From positions 806,001 through 870,000 of the forward strand of contig NZ_JBHSHD010000010.1 of NCBI RefSeq assembly GCF_042652785.1: a stretch of 64,000 nt of DNA, given 5' to 3'. Made by a program: the position numbers and the translations under genes. The notes below the pieces were generated by a model. That model worked only from the letters and a program-made list of their open reading frames with translations, was not told the DNA's origin and ran no database searches. Within the stretch, counting starts at the first letter, position 1; every line of letters starts with the position of its first letter. Below are positions 46,153-55,182 of this stretch, piece after piece. The stretch comes from Dokdonella_A ginsengisoli. GTDB taxonomy: Bacteria > Pseudomonadota > Gammaproteobacteria > Xanthomonadales > Rhodanobacteraceae.

Positions 46153-47330
46153 GCGAACGCATCCTGGTCCTCAACTGCGGTTCCTCCAGCATCAAGTTCG
46201 CGCTGTTCGACACCGCCGAGCCGCTGCCGCGCACGCCGGCCTGGAACGGCAAGGTCAACGGCATCGGCAGCGACCGGCCCACCCTGGACGAACGCGGCGA
46301 GCCGCGGCGATCGGTGCCACTCGACACCGCGCAGCCGTACCACGCCGCGCTGGCGCTGATCCGCGAGCGCGTGCAGGCGCGCCTCGACGGCGCGCAGCTC
46401 GTCGCCGTCGCGCATCGCGTCGTGCACGGCGGTGCGAAGTACTTCGAGCCGGTCCGCGTCGACGCCGCCGTGCTGGCGGACCTGCGCGACTACATTCCGC
46501 TCGCGCCGCTGCACCAGCCGTTCGCGCTCGACGCGATCGGTGCGCTGCTGCAGGCGCGGCCGGACCTGCCGCAGATCGCCTGCTTCGACACTGCCTTCCA
46601 CCACACGCTGCCGGACGTGGAGAAACTGCTTCCGCTGCCGTACGACGCCTGGCAGCGCGGCCTGCGCCGCTACGGCTTCCACGGCCTGTCGTACGAATAC
46701 CTGTCGATCGCGCTGGCCGAACGCTACGGCGATGGCGCGCGCGGCCGCACGATCTGCGCGCACCTGGGCAGCGGCGCCAGCCTGTGCGCGATGCGCGAGC
46801 TGCGCAGCGTCGCCACCACGATGGGCTTCTCCGCGCTCGACGGCCTGATGATGGGCACGCGCTGCGGTTCGCTCGATCCGGGCGCCCTGCTCTACCTGAT
46901 GCAGATCGAGCGGCTCGGCGTCGACGAGGTCGCCGACCTGCTCTACCACCGCTCCGGCCTGCTCGGCGTCTCCGGCGTGTCGTCCGACCCGCAGGTGCTG
47001 CTGCCGCGCGAAGCCGGCGACGAACGCGTGCAGCTGGCGCTGGCCCTGTACGTGCGGCGCATCGTGCGCGAGATCGGCGCGCTCGCCGCCGTGCTCGGCG
47101 GCCTCGACCTGCTGGTGTTCACCGCCGGCATCGGCGAACACAACGCGATCCTGCGCGAGCGCATCGGCCGCGAACTCGGCTGGCTCGGCGTCGCGATCGA
47201 CGAGGAAAGCAACGCGCGCCATGCGCCGGTGATCTCGGCAGCCACCAGCCGCGTCACCGTCGCCGTCGAGCCGACCAACGAGGAATGGATCGCCGCGCGC
47301 CACGCCCTGGCGCTGGTCGCGCACACCTGA
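46149..47330 (+). CDS. Acetate/propionate kinase family protein
   Basis: An ASKHA-fold acyl-phosphate kinase of 393 residues. The GTG 46149 start overlaps the stop of the phosphate acyltransferase (GTGA), indicating coupling, and gives the conserved N-terminus ERILVLNCGSSSIKFALFD. Other marks are VAHRVVHGGAKYF, CFDTAFHHTLPD, the TMGFSALDGLMMGTRCG loop and the adenosine motif FTAGIGEHNAILRERI. It converts acyl phosphate and ADP to ATP and acid. With its partner it forms a Pta-AckA-like module. A cobalamin riboswitch for the next gene starts about 40 bases after its stop. Confidence 0.92.
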   Translation: MSERILVLNCGSSSIKFALFDTAEPLPRTPAWNGKVNGIGSDRPTLDERGEPRRSVPLDTAQPYHAALALIRERVQARLDGAQLVAVAHRVVHGGAKYFEPVRVDAAVLADLRDYIPLAPLHQPFALDAIGALLQARPDLPQIACFDTAFHHTLPDVEKLLPLPYDAWQRGLRRYGFHGLSYEYLSIALAERYGDGARGRTICAHLGSGASLCAMRELRSVATTMGFSALDGLMMGTRCGSLDPGALLYLMQIERLGVDEVADLLYHRSGLLGVSGVSSDPQVLLPREAGDERVQLALALYVRRIVREIGALAAVLGGLDLLVFTAGIGEHNAILRERIGRELGWLGVAIDEESNARHAPVISAATSRVTVAVEPTNEEWIAARHALALVAHT

Positions 47331-47370
47331 AGCTTGACGCCGCGAGGCACGCCGGCTACGGTGCGCCCGC

Positions 47371-47620
47371 CGACGGTTTCATCCCTCTATCCGTATAGAA
47401 GGATGAATTAATAGGGAAGCCGGTACGGTCCTCGCGACCAACTCCGGCGCTGCCCCGCAGCGGTGTGTGGAAACGACCTTCGCCAATAGCACTGGTTCTG
47501 CGCGACCTGGAAAACCGCCCGCACGGCGGTTTTCCGCGAGTCGGACCGGGAAGCGGCGAACACTAGGCGGAACCCGCGAGCGTTCCTCGTCCACGAGCCC
47601 GAAGACCTGCCCCGGCCCGG
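47371..47620 (+). promoter_or_regulatory. Cobalamin riboswitch upstream of metE
   Basis: The leader contains the conserved cobalamin-riboswitch blocks in order: AATAGGGAAGCCGGT, CTCCGGCGCTGCCCCGC followed by AGCGGT, GCCAATAGCACTGG and GAAGACCTGCC. In its variable region a perfect 11-base stem (GGAAAACCGCC 47509-47519 / GGCGGTTTTCC 47525-47535) forms a peripheral helix. The remaining leader to 47833 has small GC hairpins (GCTTCC...GGAAGC at 47644-47659) that may be the expression platform. Binding of adenosyl- or methylcobalamin should switch off the B12-independent methionine synthase gene. The boundaries are estimates. Confidence 0.88.
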
Positions 47621-47833
47621 GAGAAATCCCGGTCTGACCTGGAGCTTCCGTGGGGAAGCGCCGGAGCGCACGCGCGGCCCGCCCGCGCGCGCCTTCCCGC
47701 GCCCGCGCCACGTCGTTCCGGATCGCCCGAGGGGGCGAAGGTCGCTGGCGTGGCGGTGCGTCCCTTCGCGGGAGGCGGCGGCGCGCGGTTCCTTCGTTCC
47801 TCACTGCCCATCACGCATGAGGAAACGCATCCA

Positions 47834-50125
47834 ATGACTCTCGTTACGAATCTCGGCTTCCCGCGCATCGGCGCGAAACGCGAACTGAAGTCCGCGCTGG
47901 AAGGCTACTGGCGCGGCGAACTCGACGCCCGGCAACTGCAGGAGACCGCCGCGCAGCTGCGGCATGCCCACTGGCGCCTGCAGCGCGAAGCCGGCGCGGA
48001 CGTCGTGCCGTGCAACGACTTCTCGCTCTACGACCACGTGCTCGACACCGCCTTCCTGCTCGATGCGATCCCGGACCGCTACCGCGCGCTGGCCGATCGC
48101 GATCCGCTCGCCGGCTATTTCGCGCTGGCCCGCGGGGTGCAGACCGGCGGATTCGACCTGCCCGCGCTGGAAATGACCAAGTGGTTCGACACCAACTACC
48201 ACTACCTCGTGCCCGAGCTGCACGCAGGACAGTCGTTCCGCCTGCGCGGCGACAAGCCGCTGGCCGAATACGTCGAAGCGCGGCAGCTCGGCCTCGACGC
48301 ACGGCCGGTCCTGCTCGGGCCGGTGAGCTTCCTGCTGCTCTCCAAGACCACCGACGGCAGCGACCGCCTGCAGCTGCTCGATCGCCTGCTGCCGGTCTAC
48401 GCCGAGCTGCTGCAGCGCCTGCACGCCGCCGGCGCGACCTGGGTGCAGATCGACGAGCCCTGCCTGGTGCTCGACCAGGACGCCGACGACCACGCCGCCT
48501 ACCGCCGCGCCTATGCCGCGCTTGCCGCCGCGCAGGGCCCGAAGCTGATGCTGGCGACGTACTTCGGCGCGCTCGGCGACAACCTGGCGCTGGCGATGGA
48601 ACTGCCGGTCGACGGCCTGCACGTCGACCTGGTCCGCGCGGCGCCGCAGATCGACGCCGTGCTCGATGCCCTGCCCGCCGGACGCACGCTCTCGATCGGC
48701 GTGGTCGACGGGCGCAACATCTGGCGCGCCGACCTCGATGCGGCGCTCGACCTCGTGCGCCGCGTCGCCGCGCGCATCGGCGCGCAGCGGCTGCAGCTCG
48801 CGCCGTCGTGCTCGCTGCTGCACGTGCCGGTCGACACCCGGCTGGAGACCGAACTGCCGGCGAACATGGTCGCCTGGCTCGCCTTCGCGCGGCAGAAGAT
48901 CGACGAGCTGCGCGTGCTGGCCGACGCCGCCAACGGCGCGTTCTACACCGCCTCGACGCTCGAACTGGCGCGCGAGCGGCGCGAATCGCGGCGCACCTCG
49001 CCGAAGGTGCACCGGCCGCAGGTCGCGCGCCGCCTCGATGCGCTGGATGAGGTGCAGGTGGCGCGCCGCTCGCCGTACGCCGAACGACGCCGCGTGCAGC
49101 ACGAACGCATGCGCCTGCCGGCGTTCCCGACCACGACGATCGGCTCGTTTCCGCAGACGCGCGAGGTGCGCCAGGCGCGCGCCCGGCATCGCGGCGGCAA
49201 GCTGTCCGACGCCGACTACGACGCGTTCCTGGCCGCGGAAACCGAGCGCTGCGTGCGTATGCAGGAGGAGATCGGCCTCGACGTGCTGGTGCACGGCGAA
49301 TTCGAGCGCAACGACATGGTCGAGTATTTCGGCGAACGGCTCGACGGCTTCGCCTTCACGCACAACGGCTGGGTGCAGAGCTACGGCTCGCGCTGCGTCA
49401 AGCCGCCGGTCATCTACGGCGACGTGCAGCGGCCGGCGCCGATGACGGTGCGCTGGTCGCAGTACGCGCAGTCGCTGACCGAGCGGCCGATGAAGGGCAT
49501 GCTGACCGGACCGGTGACCATGCTGCAGTGGTCGTTCGTACGCGACGACCAGCCGCGTGCGACCACCTGCCGGCAGATCGCGCTGGCGCTGCGCGACGAG
49601 GTGCTCGACCTGGAACAGGCCGGCATCCGCACGATCCAGATCGACGAACCGGCGCTGCGCGAGGGCCTGCCGCTGCGGCGCGCCGACTGGCCTGCGTACC
49701 TGGAATGGGCGGTGGACTGCTTCCGCATCAGCGCCTCCGGCGTCGCCGACGACACGCAGATCCACACCCACATGTGCTACTCGCAGTTCAACGACATCAT
49801 CGACGCGGTGGCGGCGATGGACGCCGACGTGATCTCGATCGAGACCTCGCGCTCGCGCATGGAGCTGCTCGATGCCTTCGTGCGCTTCCGCTACCCGAAC
49901 GAGATCGGCCCCGGCGTCTACGACATCCATTCGCCGCGCCTGCCGTCGGTGGAGGAGATGACCGCGTTGCTGCGCAAGGCCGTCGCGGTGCTCGACGCCG
50001 GCCAGATCTGGGTCAACCCGGACTGCGGCCTGAAGACGCGCGGCTGGCCGGAGACGCGCGCGGCGTTGCAGGCGATGGTCGAGGCGGCGCGCCGGCTGCG
50101 CGCGGCGTCGGCGCAGGCGGCCTGA
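47834..50125 (+). CDS. metE: Cobalamin-independent methionine synthase
   Basis: The 763-residue length fits the two-barrel MetE family (5-methyltetrahydropteroyltriglutamate-homocysteine methyltransferase), the last step of methionine synthesis. The N-terminal barrel begins with TNLGFPRIGAKRELK. The C-terminal barrel holds the zinc site: THMCYSQF gives His and Cys, and NPDCGLKTRGW gives the second Cys. FPTTTIGSFPQTREVR marks the start of the catalytic half. ATG 47834 is the first start that gives the conserved N-terminus. Regulation by the upstream cobalamin riboswitch implies that the organism also uses or imports B12, with a MetH elsewhere. A strong hairpin follows. Confidence 0.95.
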   Translation: MTLVTNLGFPRIGAKRELKSALEGYWRGELDARQLQETAAQLRHAHWRLQREAGADVVPCNDFSLYDHVLDTAFLLDAIPDRYRALADRDPLAGYFALARGVQTGGFDLPALEMTKWFDTNYHYLVPELHAGQSFRLRGDKPLAEYVEARQLGLDARPVLLGPVSFLLLSKTTDGSDRLQLLDRLLPVYAELLQRLHAAGATWVQIDEPCLVLDQDADDHAAYRRAYAALAAAQGPKLMLATYFGALGDNLALAMELPVDGLHVDLVRAAPQIDAVLDALPAGRTLSIGVVDGRNIWRADLDAALDLVRRVAARIGAQRLQLAPSCSLLHVPVDTRLETELPANMVAWLAFARQKIDELRVLADAANGAFYTASTLELARERRESRRTSPKVHRPQVARRLDALDEVQVARRSPYAERRRVQHERMRLPAFPTTTIGSFPQTREVRQARARHRGGKLSDADYDAFLAAETERCVRMQEEIGLDVLVHGEFERNDMVEYFGERLDGFAFTHNGWVQSYGSRCVKPPVIYGDVQRPAPMTVRWSQYAQSLTERPMKGMLTGPVTMLQWSFVRDDQPRATTCRQIALALRDEVLDLEQAGIRTIQIDEPALREGLPLRRADWPAYLEWAVDCFRISASGVADDTQIHTHMCYSQFNDIIDAVAAMDADVISIETSRSRMELLDAFVRFRYPNEIGPGVYDIHSPRLPSVEEMTALLRKAVAVLDAGQIWVNPDCGLKTRGWPETRAALQAMVEAARRLRAASAQAA

Positions 50126-50131
50126 GGTCCG

Positions 50132-50163
50132 GCGCATCGCCGCGCCCGCGCGCGGCGATGCGC
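50132..50163 (+). terminator. Perfect hairpin after metE
   Basis: Fourteen-base perfect arms GCGCATCGCCGCGC / GCGCGGCGATGCGC with a 4-base loop, six bases after the stop, followed by TT. Confidence 0.7.
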
Positions 50164-50190
50164 TTGCGGCGGTTGCATCCGTTCCTGATC

Positions 50191-50237
50191 ATTCGGATTT
50201 CGAATAGGCCTTATCAATCCATTTCATTGGGAAATGG
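50191..50237. promoter_or_regulatory. Candidate operator region upstream of the cytosine-deaminase-like gene
   Basis: ATTCGGATTTCGAATA (50191-50206) is followed by the inverted repeat CCATTT / AAATGG (50219-50224 and 50232-50237). A related ATTCGAATATTTCG stands at the start of the LysR gene (52481-52494). The AT-rich, dyad-containing spacer fits a LysR-type site, which would link the two genes. Inference only. Confidence 0.35.
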
Positions 50238-50321
50238 TCGGTCCGGGCGCTAGGCTGGAAATCCGATTCTCCGCGGGCGATCGTCGTGCCGGCCACGGCG
50301 ACCGCCCACCAGGACCCTGCG

Positions 50322-51503
50322 ATGACCGACCGCCTCTTCGCCAACGCCGTGGACATCCACGGCCATCCGCTGCGCCTGGCCGTCCGCGACGGACGCTTCG
50401 TCGAGGCCGGCGTCCAGCCCGCCGCGGCCGAGGTCGTCGATCTGCGCGGCGCGCTGGTGCTGCCGGGCTTCGTCGACGGCCACATCCATCTCGACAAGAG
50501 TTTCGTCGGCGACGTCTGGCGGCCGCACGTGCCCGCCGCCACCCTGCGCGAACGGCTGGCCGTCGAGAAGCGGCTGCTCGCCCAGGCCAAGCCGATGGTC
50601 GAACGCGCCGATGCGCTGATCGCACAGGCGGTTTCGTTCGGTACACTCGCGATGCGCTGCCACGTCGACGTCGACGCGACCACCGGCCTTTCGCATCTCC
50701 ACGCGGTGCTGGAAGCCGCGGAAAAATGGCGCGACACGGTCGCGATCGAGATCGTCGCGTTTCCGCAGGCCGGCGTCGCGTCGTGCCCGGGCACCGCCGA
50801 GGTGCTCGACGCCGCGATGCGCGAAGGCGCCGACGTCGTCGGCGGCATCGATCCGAGCGCGCTGGACGGCGATGCAAAAGCCCAGCTCGACGTCGTCTTC
50901 GGCCTCGCCGAACGGCACGGCGCCAGGATCGACATCCACCTGCACGAGCCCGGCCAGCAGGGCATCGAACAGCTGCTGCGCATCGCGTTCCGCACCGCCG
51001 CCGCCGGCCTGTCCGGCCGCGTCGCGGTCAGCCATGCCTACGCGCTGGGCGAGGTTGCACCCGACACTCTGGAACGCACCGCCGCCGCGCTCGCCGCTGC
51101 CGGCGTCTCGATCATGACCAACGCGCCGGGCGACCGCCCTTTCCCGCCGGTGCGGCGCCTGCGCGAGGCCGGCGTGCGCGTGTTCGCCGGCAACGACAAC
51201 ATCCGCGACGCGTGGTGGCCGTACGGCAACGGCGACCTGCTGCAGCGCGCGATGCTGATCGGCTACCGCTCCGGCTTCCACACCGACGACGAACTGCGCA
51301 TCGCGCTCGATCTCGTCACGCACGCACCCGCCTCGGTCATCGGCTTGAAAGACTACGGTCTGAGCCCCGGCGACGAAGCCTCCTTCGTCGTGCTGGACGC
51401 CCGCAACGGCGCCGACGCCGTTGCCGGCGTGCCCTGCGCCCGGCGCGTGGTCGTGCGCGGCGAATGGCTGCCGGCCCGCGCCAGCTCTCTCTCGACCGGA
51501 TGA
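50322..51503 (+). CDS. Cytosine-deaminase-like amidohydrolase
   Basis: A 393-residue metal-dependent amidohydrolase close to cytosine deaminase (CodA) and the AtzC branch. Metal and catalytic residues are visible: GHIHLDKS (H-x-H), HVDVDATTG, HLHEPGQQG, VSHAYALG and AGNDNIRDAWWPYGNGD, the last being a strong mark of the cytosine-deaminase group. No signal peptide, so cytoplasmic. Start ATG 50322. It stands alone after the metE terminator, and the LysR gene downstream points towards it. A pyrimidine or related ring amine is the likely substrate; the exact one is open. Confidence 0.82.
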   Translation: MTDRLFANAVDIHGHPLRLAVRDGRFVEAGVQPAAAEVVDLRGALVLPGFVDGHIHLDKSFVGDVWRPHVPAATLRERLAVEKRLLAQAKPMVERADALIAQAVSFGTLAMRCHVDVDATTGLSHLHAVLEAAEKWRDTVAIEIVAFPQAGVASCPGTAEVLDAAMREGADVVGGIDPSALDGDAKAQLDVVFGLAERHGARIDIHLHEPGQQGIEQLLRIAFRTAAAGLSGRVAVSHAYALGEVAPDTLERTAAALAAAGVSIMTNAPGDRPFPPVRRLREAGVRVFAGNDNIRDAWWPYGNGDLLQRAMLIGYRSGFHTDDELRIALDLVTHAPASVIGLKDYGLSPGDEASFVVLDARNGADAVAGVPCARRVVVRGEWLPARASSLSTG

Positions 51504-51600
51504 GAAAACGACTTCTTCGCCTCTCCCGCCAACGGGAGAGGGGGAACTGAAGTCTCACGCCAGTACGCCCCGCCAGCGACGGAGCGGGAGCGCACGATCG

Positions 51601-52482
51601 CTATCTCCGCTCCCGCTCCAGCATCCGGCGCAATTCCTCCGCCAAGTCCCTGACGATCGGATCGGCCGTCGGCCGGTGCAGCAGCGCGACGTCCATCGTG
51701 TCGATCGCCGGCAGCCCCTTCCTTCGCGTCAGCACGACGTGCTCCGAGGTGACGGCGCGCGCGGGAAGCAGGCTGATGCCCAGGCCGCCGGCGACCGCGG
51801 CCTGGATACCGGAAAGGCTGGAGCTGGTGAAGCTGATGCGCCAGCTGCGCCCGAGGCCTTCGGCGACGCGGATCATCTCGTCGCGGTAGAGCCCGCGCAG
51901 CGGGAAGGTCACCAGCGGCAGCGGGTCGGTGTCGAACGCGGGATGCCTGGCGCTGTCGATCCAGCGCAAGGTTTCCGGCCAGCGTGCGACGGCTTCGCGG
52001 CTGTGGCGCTTCTGCTTGAGCACGACGAGGTCGAGTTCGCCGCGGTCGTAGCCGCCGCCGAGATCGCGGCTCAGTCCCGTCGTCACCTCGAGCTTCACCT
52101 GCGGATGCCGCCGGCCGAACGCGGCGAGCAGCGCCACCGTGCGTCCGGCCGCGAAATCGTCGGGCACGCCCAGGCGCACCGTCATCGCCACCGCTGCGCC
52201 CGCCAGCACGTCGAGCGTCTCGTCATTGAGCTCGAGCATGCGGCACGCGAGCGCGAGCAGGGCCTCGCCGGCGTCGGTCGCACGCACGTCGCGGCTGGTG
52301 CGCTCGAGCAGGCGATGGCCGCTCATTTCCTCCAGGCGCCGGATCTTCTGGCTCACCGTCGACTGCGTCGAATGCAGCCGCGCGGACGCGGCGGTGAAGC
52401 TGCCGCAGTCGGCCACCGCAACGAGGGTCCGGAGCAGGTCCAGATCGAACAGCGGCCTATTCGGTTTTGCGATGGGTTTCAT
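51601..52482 (-). CDS. LysR-family transcriptional regulator
   Basis: A 293-residue LysR-type regulator: winged helix at residues 12-72 (FTAASARLHSTQSTVSQKIRRLEE) and a periplasmic-binding-protein-like effector domain at about 95-290. Start ATG 52482. It is divergent from the ankyrin/amidohydrolase pair (103 bases between) and convergent with the cytosine-deaminase-like gene. LysR proteins usually control the divergent neighbour, here the exported amidohydrolase. A sequence resemblance between its own promoter and that at 50191 suggests a second target. Effector unknown. Confidence 0.9.
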   Translation of the reverse strand: MKPIAKPNRPLFDLDLLRTLVAVADCGSFTAASARLHSTQSTVSQKIRRLEEMSGHRLLERTSRDVRATDAGEALLALACRMLELNDETLDVLAGAAVAMTVRLGVPDDFAAGRTVALLAAFGRRHPQVKLEVTTGLSRDLGGGYDRGELDLVVLKQKRHSREAVARWPETLRWIDSARHPAFDTDPLPLVTFPLRGLYRDEMIRVAEGLGRSWRISFTSSSLSGIQAAVAGGLGISLLPARAVTSEHVVLTRRKGLPAIDTMDVALLHRPTADPIVRDLAEELRRMLERERR

Positions 52483-52585
52483 TCGAATATTTCGCTTTCA
52501 AATGCCCGAACGCGCTTCTAGCATGATCCGGCCGTGCCGAACAGCGCCGCGCCGCGCGGCCGCCATCCCGGAGGAGAACCGATCC

Positions 52586-52789
52586 ATGAATCCGTTGCCT
52601 GCCACGCTCGCGACGACGCTCGCCGTGTTCGCCCCGCGCCTGAATCATGTCGACGCCGCGCGCGTGCTGATCGAAGCCGGCGCCGACGTCGAGCTGGCGG
52701 ACGGCGACGGCCTCACGCCGCGGCAGCACGCGCACCGGCGCGGCCACGCCGCCATCGAGCGCCTCCTCGCCGACGCCGGAGCGCAGTGA
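52586..52789 (+). CDS. Ankyrin-repeat mini-protein
   Basis: A 67-residue protein beginning at ATG 52586 with AGGAG at 52571-52575. Residues 22-65 match a pair of ankyrin helices (DAARVLIEAGADVELADGDG, TPRQHAHRRGHAAIERLL). One or two repeats are fewer than a stable ankyrin domain usually has, so it may be the remnant of a larger gene or a small binding partner. No signal peptide is clear. Its stop is one base before the start of the exported amidohydrolase, so both are translated from one mRNA. Confidence 0.65.
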   Translation: MNPLPATLATTLAVFAPRLNHVDAARVLIEAGADVELADGDGLTPRQHAHRRGHAAIERLLADAGAQ

Positions 52790-52790
52790 A

Positions 52791-54239
52791 ATGACGCGTC
52801 CGGGTCTGCTTTTCGCCGCCTTGCTGGCGGCCGCACCGGCCTTCGCCGCGGTGCGCAGCGGCGACGTGATCGTCCGCCACGCCACCGTCGTCGACGTCGA
52901 ACACGCCCGCACGATCGCCGATCAGGCGGTGGTCCTGCGCGGCGAGAACATCGTCGCGGTCGGCGCGGACCGCGAGATCGCACGCGGCTGGCGCGCCGCG
53001 CAGACGCTCGACGCCGAGGCCCGCTACCTGATCCCCGGCCTGTGGGACATGCACGTGCACTTCGGCGGCGGCCCCGAGCTGATCGAGGAGAACGAGGCCC
53101 TGCTGCCGCTCTACCTCGCGCACGGCATCACCACCGTGCGCGACTGCTCCGGCGACCTGCCCGGGCAGGTGCTCGCCTGGCGCGAGGCGATCGCCGCCGG
53201 CAGGCTCGCCGGTCCGCGCCTGCTCACCTCCGGCGCCAAGATCGAAGGCCTGCGCCCGGTCTGGAAGGGAACGATCGAGGTTGGCAACCGCACGGACGTC
53301 GATGCGGCGCTGGCGCGCCTGCAGGAGAAGGACCGCGTCGATTTCGTCAAGATCACCGACAGCACGCTCGATCCGCCGCTGTTCCTGTACGCCGTGTCGC
53401 GCGCGAAGGAGCGCGGCCTGCGCACGTCCGGACACATTCCGATGGCGCTGACCGTGGCCCAGGCGGTCGACGCCGGCCTCAGCTCGATCGAACACATCGA
53501 CTACGCCTACAAGGCCGGCGTGAAGGACGAAGCCGCAATCGCCGCGGATTTCGCCGCCGGCCGCATAGAGCGCGCCGAGGCCAACCGCCGCCTCGACGGC
53601 GGCTTCGACGAGGCCACCGCGATGGCCGCGTATCGCGAACTGGCCCGGCGCGGCGTGTCGGTCACGCCGACGCTCAACGGCAGCCGCATCCTGGCCTACC
53701 TGGACACCGACACGCACGCCGATGACGCGTACCTGGCCTACATCGGCCCGAAGCTGCGCAAGACCTACGACTGGCGCATCGAGCGCGCCGCCAAGGCGAG
53801 CCCGCAAGCGATCGCCGCGCGCCACGCGCACTTCGAGCGCATGGCGGCGGTGCTGCCGATGCTGCAGCGCGCCGGCGTGACGATCATCGCCGGCACCGAT
53901 GCGGGCTTCCTCAACTCCTTCAACTACCCCGGCGTCGGCCTGCACGACGAACTGACGCTGTTCGTCGAGAGAGGCCTGACGCCGGCGCAGGCGCTGGCCG
54001 CCGCAACCCGCGCCGGCCCGGCCTGGTTCGGCACGCTCGACCGCTACGGCAGCGTGTCCGCCGGCAAGGCGGCCGACCTGGTGCTGCTCGAACGTGATCC
54101 GCTGCGGGACATCGGCGCGACGCGCAGCGTGGCCGCGGTGATCGTGAAAGGCCGTGTGCACGAGCGCCGGGCGCTCGATGCGATGCTCGACGCAACGCGC
54201 AGGAAGGTGGCCGCATGGAATGCTTCGGCCGGCCGCTGA
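52791..54239 (+). CDS. Exported amidohydrolase (imidazolonepropionase-like)
   Basis: A metal-dependent hydrolase of 482 residues with a signal peptide (GLLFAALLAAAPAFA). Active-site motifs: DMHVHFGG (H-x-H), FVKITDS with the probable carboxylated Lys, SGHIP, SIEHIDY and AGTDAGF with the catalytic Asp. This set fits the imidazolonepropionase-related, often secreted, amidohydrolases that include Xaa-Pro-type dipeptidases. It therefore probably cleaves an amide or cyclic substrate in the periplasm. Start ATG 52791 is one base after the stop of the ankyrin gene. Probably controlled by the divergent LysR gene. Confidence 0.85.
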   Translation: MTRPGLLFAALLAAAPAFAAVRSGDVIVRHATVVDVEHARTIADQAVVLRGENIVAVGADREIARGWRAAQTLDAEARYLIPGLWDMHVHFGGGPELIEENEALLPLYLAHGITTVRDCSGDLPGQVLAWREAIAAGRLAGPRLLTSGAKIEGLRPVWKGTIEVGNRTDVDAALARLQEKDRVDFVKITDSTLDPPLFLYAVSRAKERGLRTSGHIPMALTVAQAVDAGLSSIEHIDYAYKAGVKDEAAIAADFAAGRIERAEANRRLDGGFDEATAMAAYRELARRGVSVTPTLNGSRILAYLDTDTHADDAYLAYIGPKLRKTYDWRIERAAKASPQAIAARHAHFERMAAVLPMLQRAGVTIIAGTDAGFLNSFNYPGVGLHDELTLFVERGLTPAQALAAATRAGPAWFGTLDRYGSVSAGKAADLVLLERDPLRDIGATRSVAAVIVKGRVHERRALDAMLDATRRKVAAWNASAGR

Positions 54240-54263
54240 CCGGCGCGATACCGGCGGCTGCGC

Positions 54264-55034
54264 CTAGAAATTCCACATCGCCGACACCAGCCAGCGCGAA
54301 TGCGCCGGGCGCCGGCGGTCGGCGTCTTCCCACCAGTAGTGCGGTGTCGCGCCGTCGGTCCACACGCGCGCGAAATACAGCTCGACGTCGCCGATGCCGT
54401 AGCTGAGGCCGGCGCTGCCGTAGCGGTAATTGCGATCGCCGCTGCGCGCGAGGTAGGCGTAGCCGAAGCCGAAGTCGGCGGCGAGGCGGCCGGCGATCGG
54501 CTGGCGGAAGGTCGCCTCGGTCCACGCGGCGAAGCCCTCGCGCTGCGGCACGGTATAGGCGTAGACCGCCTTGCGGTTCGGCGTCGCCGCCAGGCTCAGG
54601 CTCCAGCGGCCGCGCCAGCCGAGCGCGACGTTGACCTCGTCGTAGCGAAGCTCGTTGCGCCAGAAGTTCCAGGGTTCCTCGTAGTGCGCGTAGCCGACCT
54701 TGGCGGCCCAGTTCTCGCCGAGCTGCCAGCGGCGGTCGATGCGCAGGGCGATCTGCGCCGCAGGCGATTCGTACTCCGGCCGCTCGGCGCTGGCGCCCAG
54801 GCCGATCAGCCATTCGTCGCCGATCTCGTAGCGCAGGTCGGCGATCCACGCCGGCCGGTCGAGGGTCAGGCTGAGCCCGCGGTAGAGATTGTTGCTGGCC
54901 AGGCCGAGCGAGCCGCTCCAGCCCTCGGCGCCGGCGCGTGCCGCCGCCAGCGCGCCGATCGCTGCGCAGACGGCTATCCGCCGTAGCGGCGCCGTCGCGC
55001 CGCCGCGCGCGCCCTGCCTCGAGCCTGCCGCCAT
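54264..55034 (-). CDS. TorF-family putative outer-membrane porin
   Basis: A 256-residue exported protein with signal peptide ending ARAGA and a repeated beta-strand pattern typical of a small outer-membrane barrel. SGSLGLASNNLYRGLSLT at the mature N-terminus matches the TorF group (conserved VASxYxFRG-like start). The last residues, SAMWNF, end with Phe as outer-membrane barrels do. Start ATG 55034. It lies convergent with the exported amidohydrolase and divergent from the ECF sigma gene at 55183. The transported substrate is unknown. Confidence 0.7.
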   Translation of the reverse strand: MAAGSRQGARGGATAPLRRIAVCAAIGALAAARAGAEGWSGSLGLASNNLYRGLSLTLDRPAWIADLRYEIGDEWLIGLGASAERPEYESPAAQIALRIDRRWQLGENWAAKVGYAHYEEPWNFWRNELRYDEVNVALGWRGRWSLSLAATPNRKAVYAYTVPQREGFAAWTEATFRQPIAGRLAADFGFGYAYLARSGDRNYRYGSAGLSYGIGDVELYFARVWTDGATPHYWWEDADRRRPAHSRWLVSAMWNF

Positions 55035-55182
55035 GCCGTCCCCAATCGGATTCCGCCGCGCCGATCCTAGCCGCTTCCGCGCCGCGTTCGGCGGCCGGCG
55101 GGTCCGATTCGCGCACGGCGCAACCTTTTCGTTCACTCGTGGTACATACGAACGGCATCGCCACGATGGCCGAGGAAGGCGC

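Noticed and set aside
55119..55145. ECF-type promoter (CAACCTTTT with CGTGGTAC) before the sigma gene at 55183
   Set aside because: The space between the two elements is only about 8-10 bases, too short for a normal ECF promoter.
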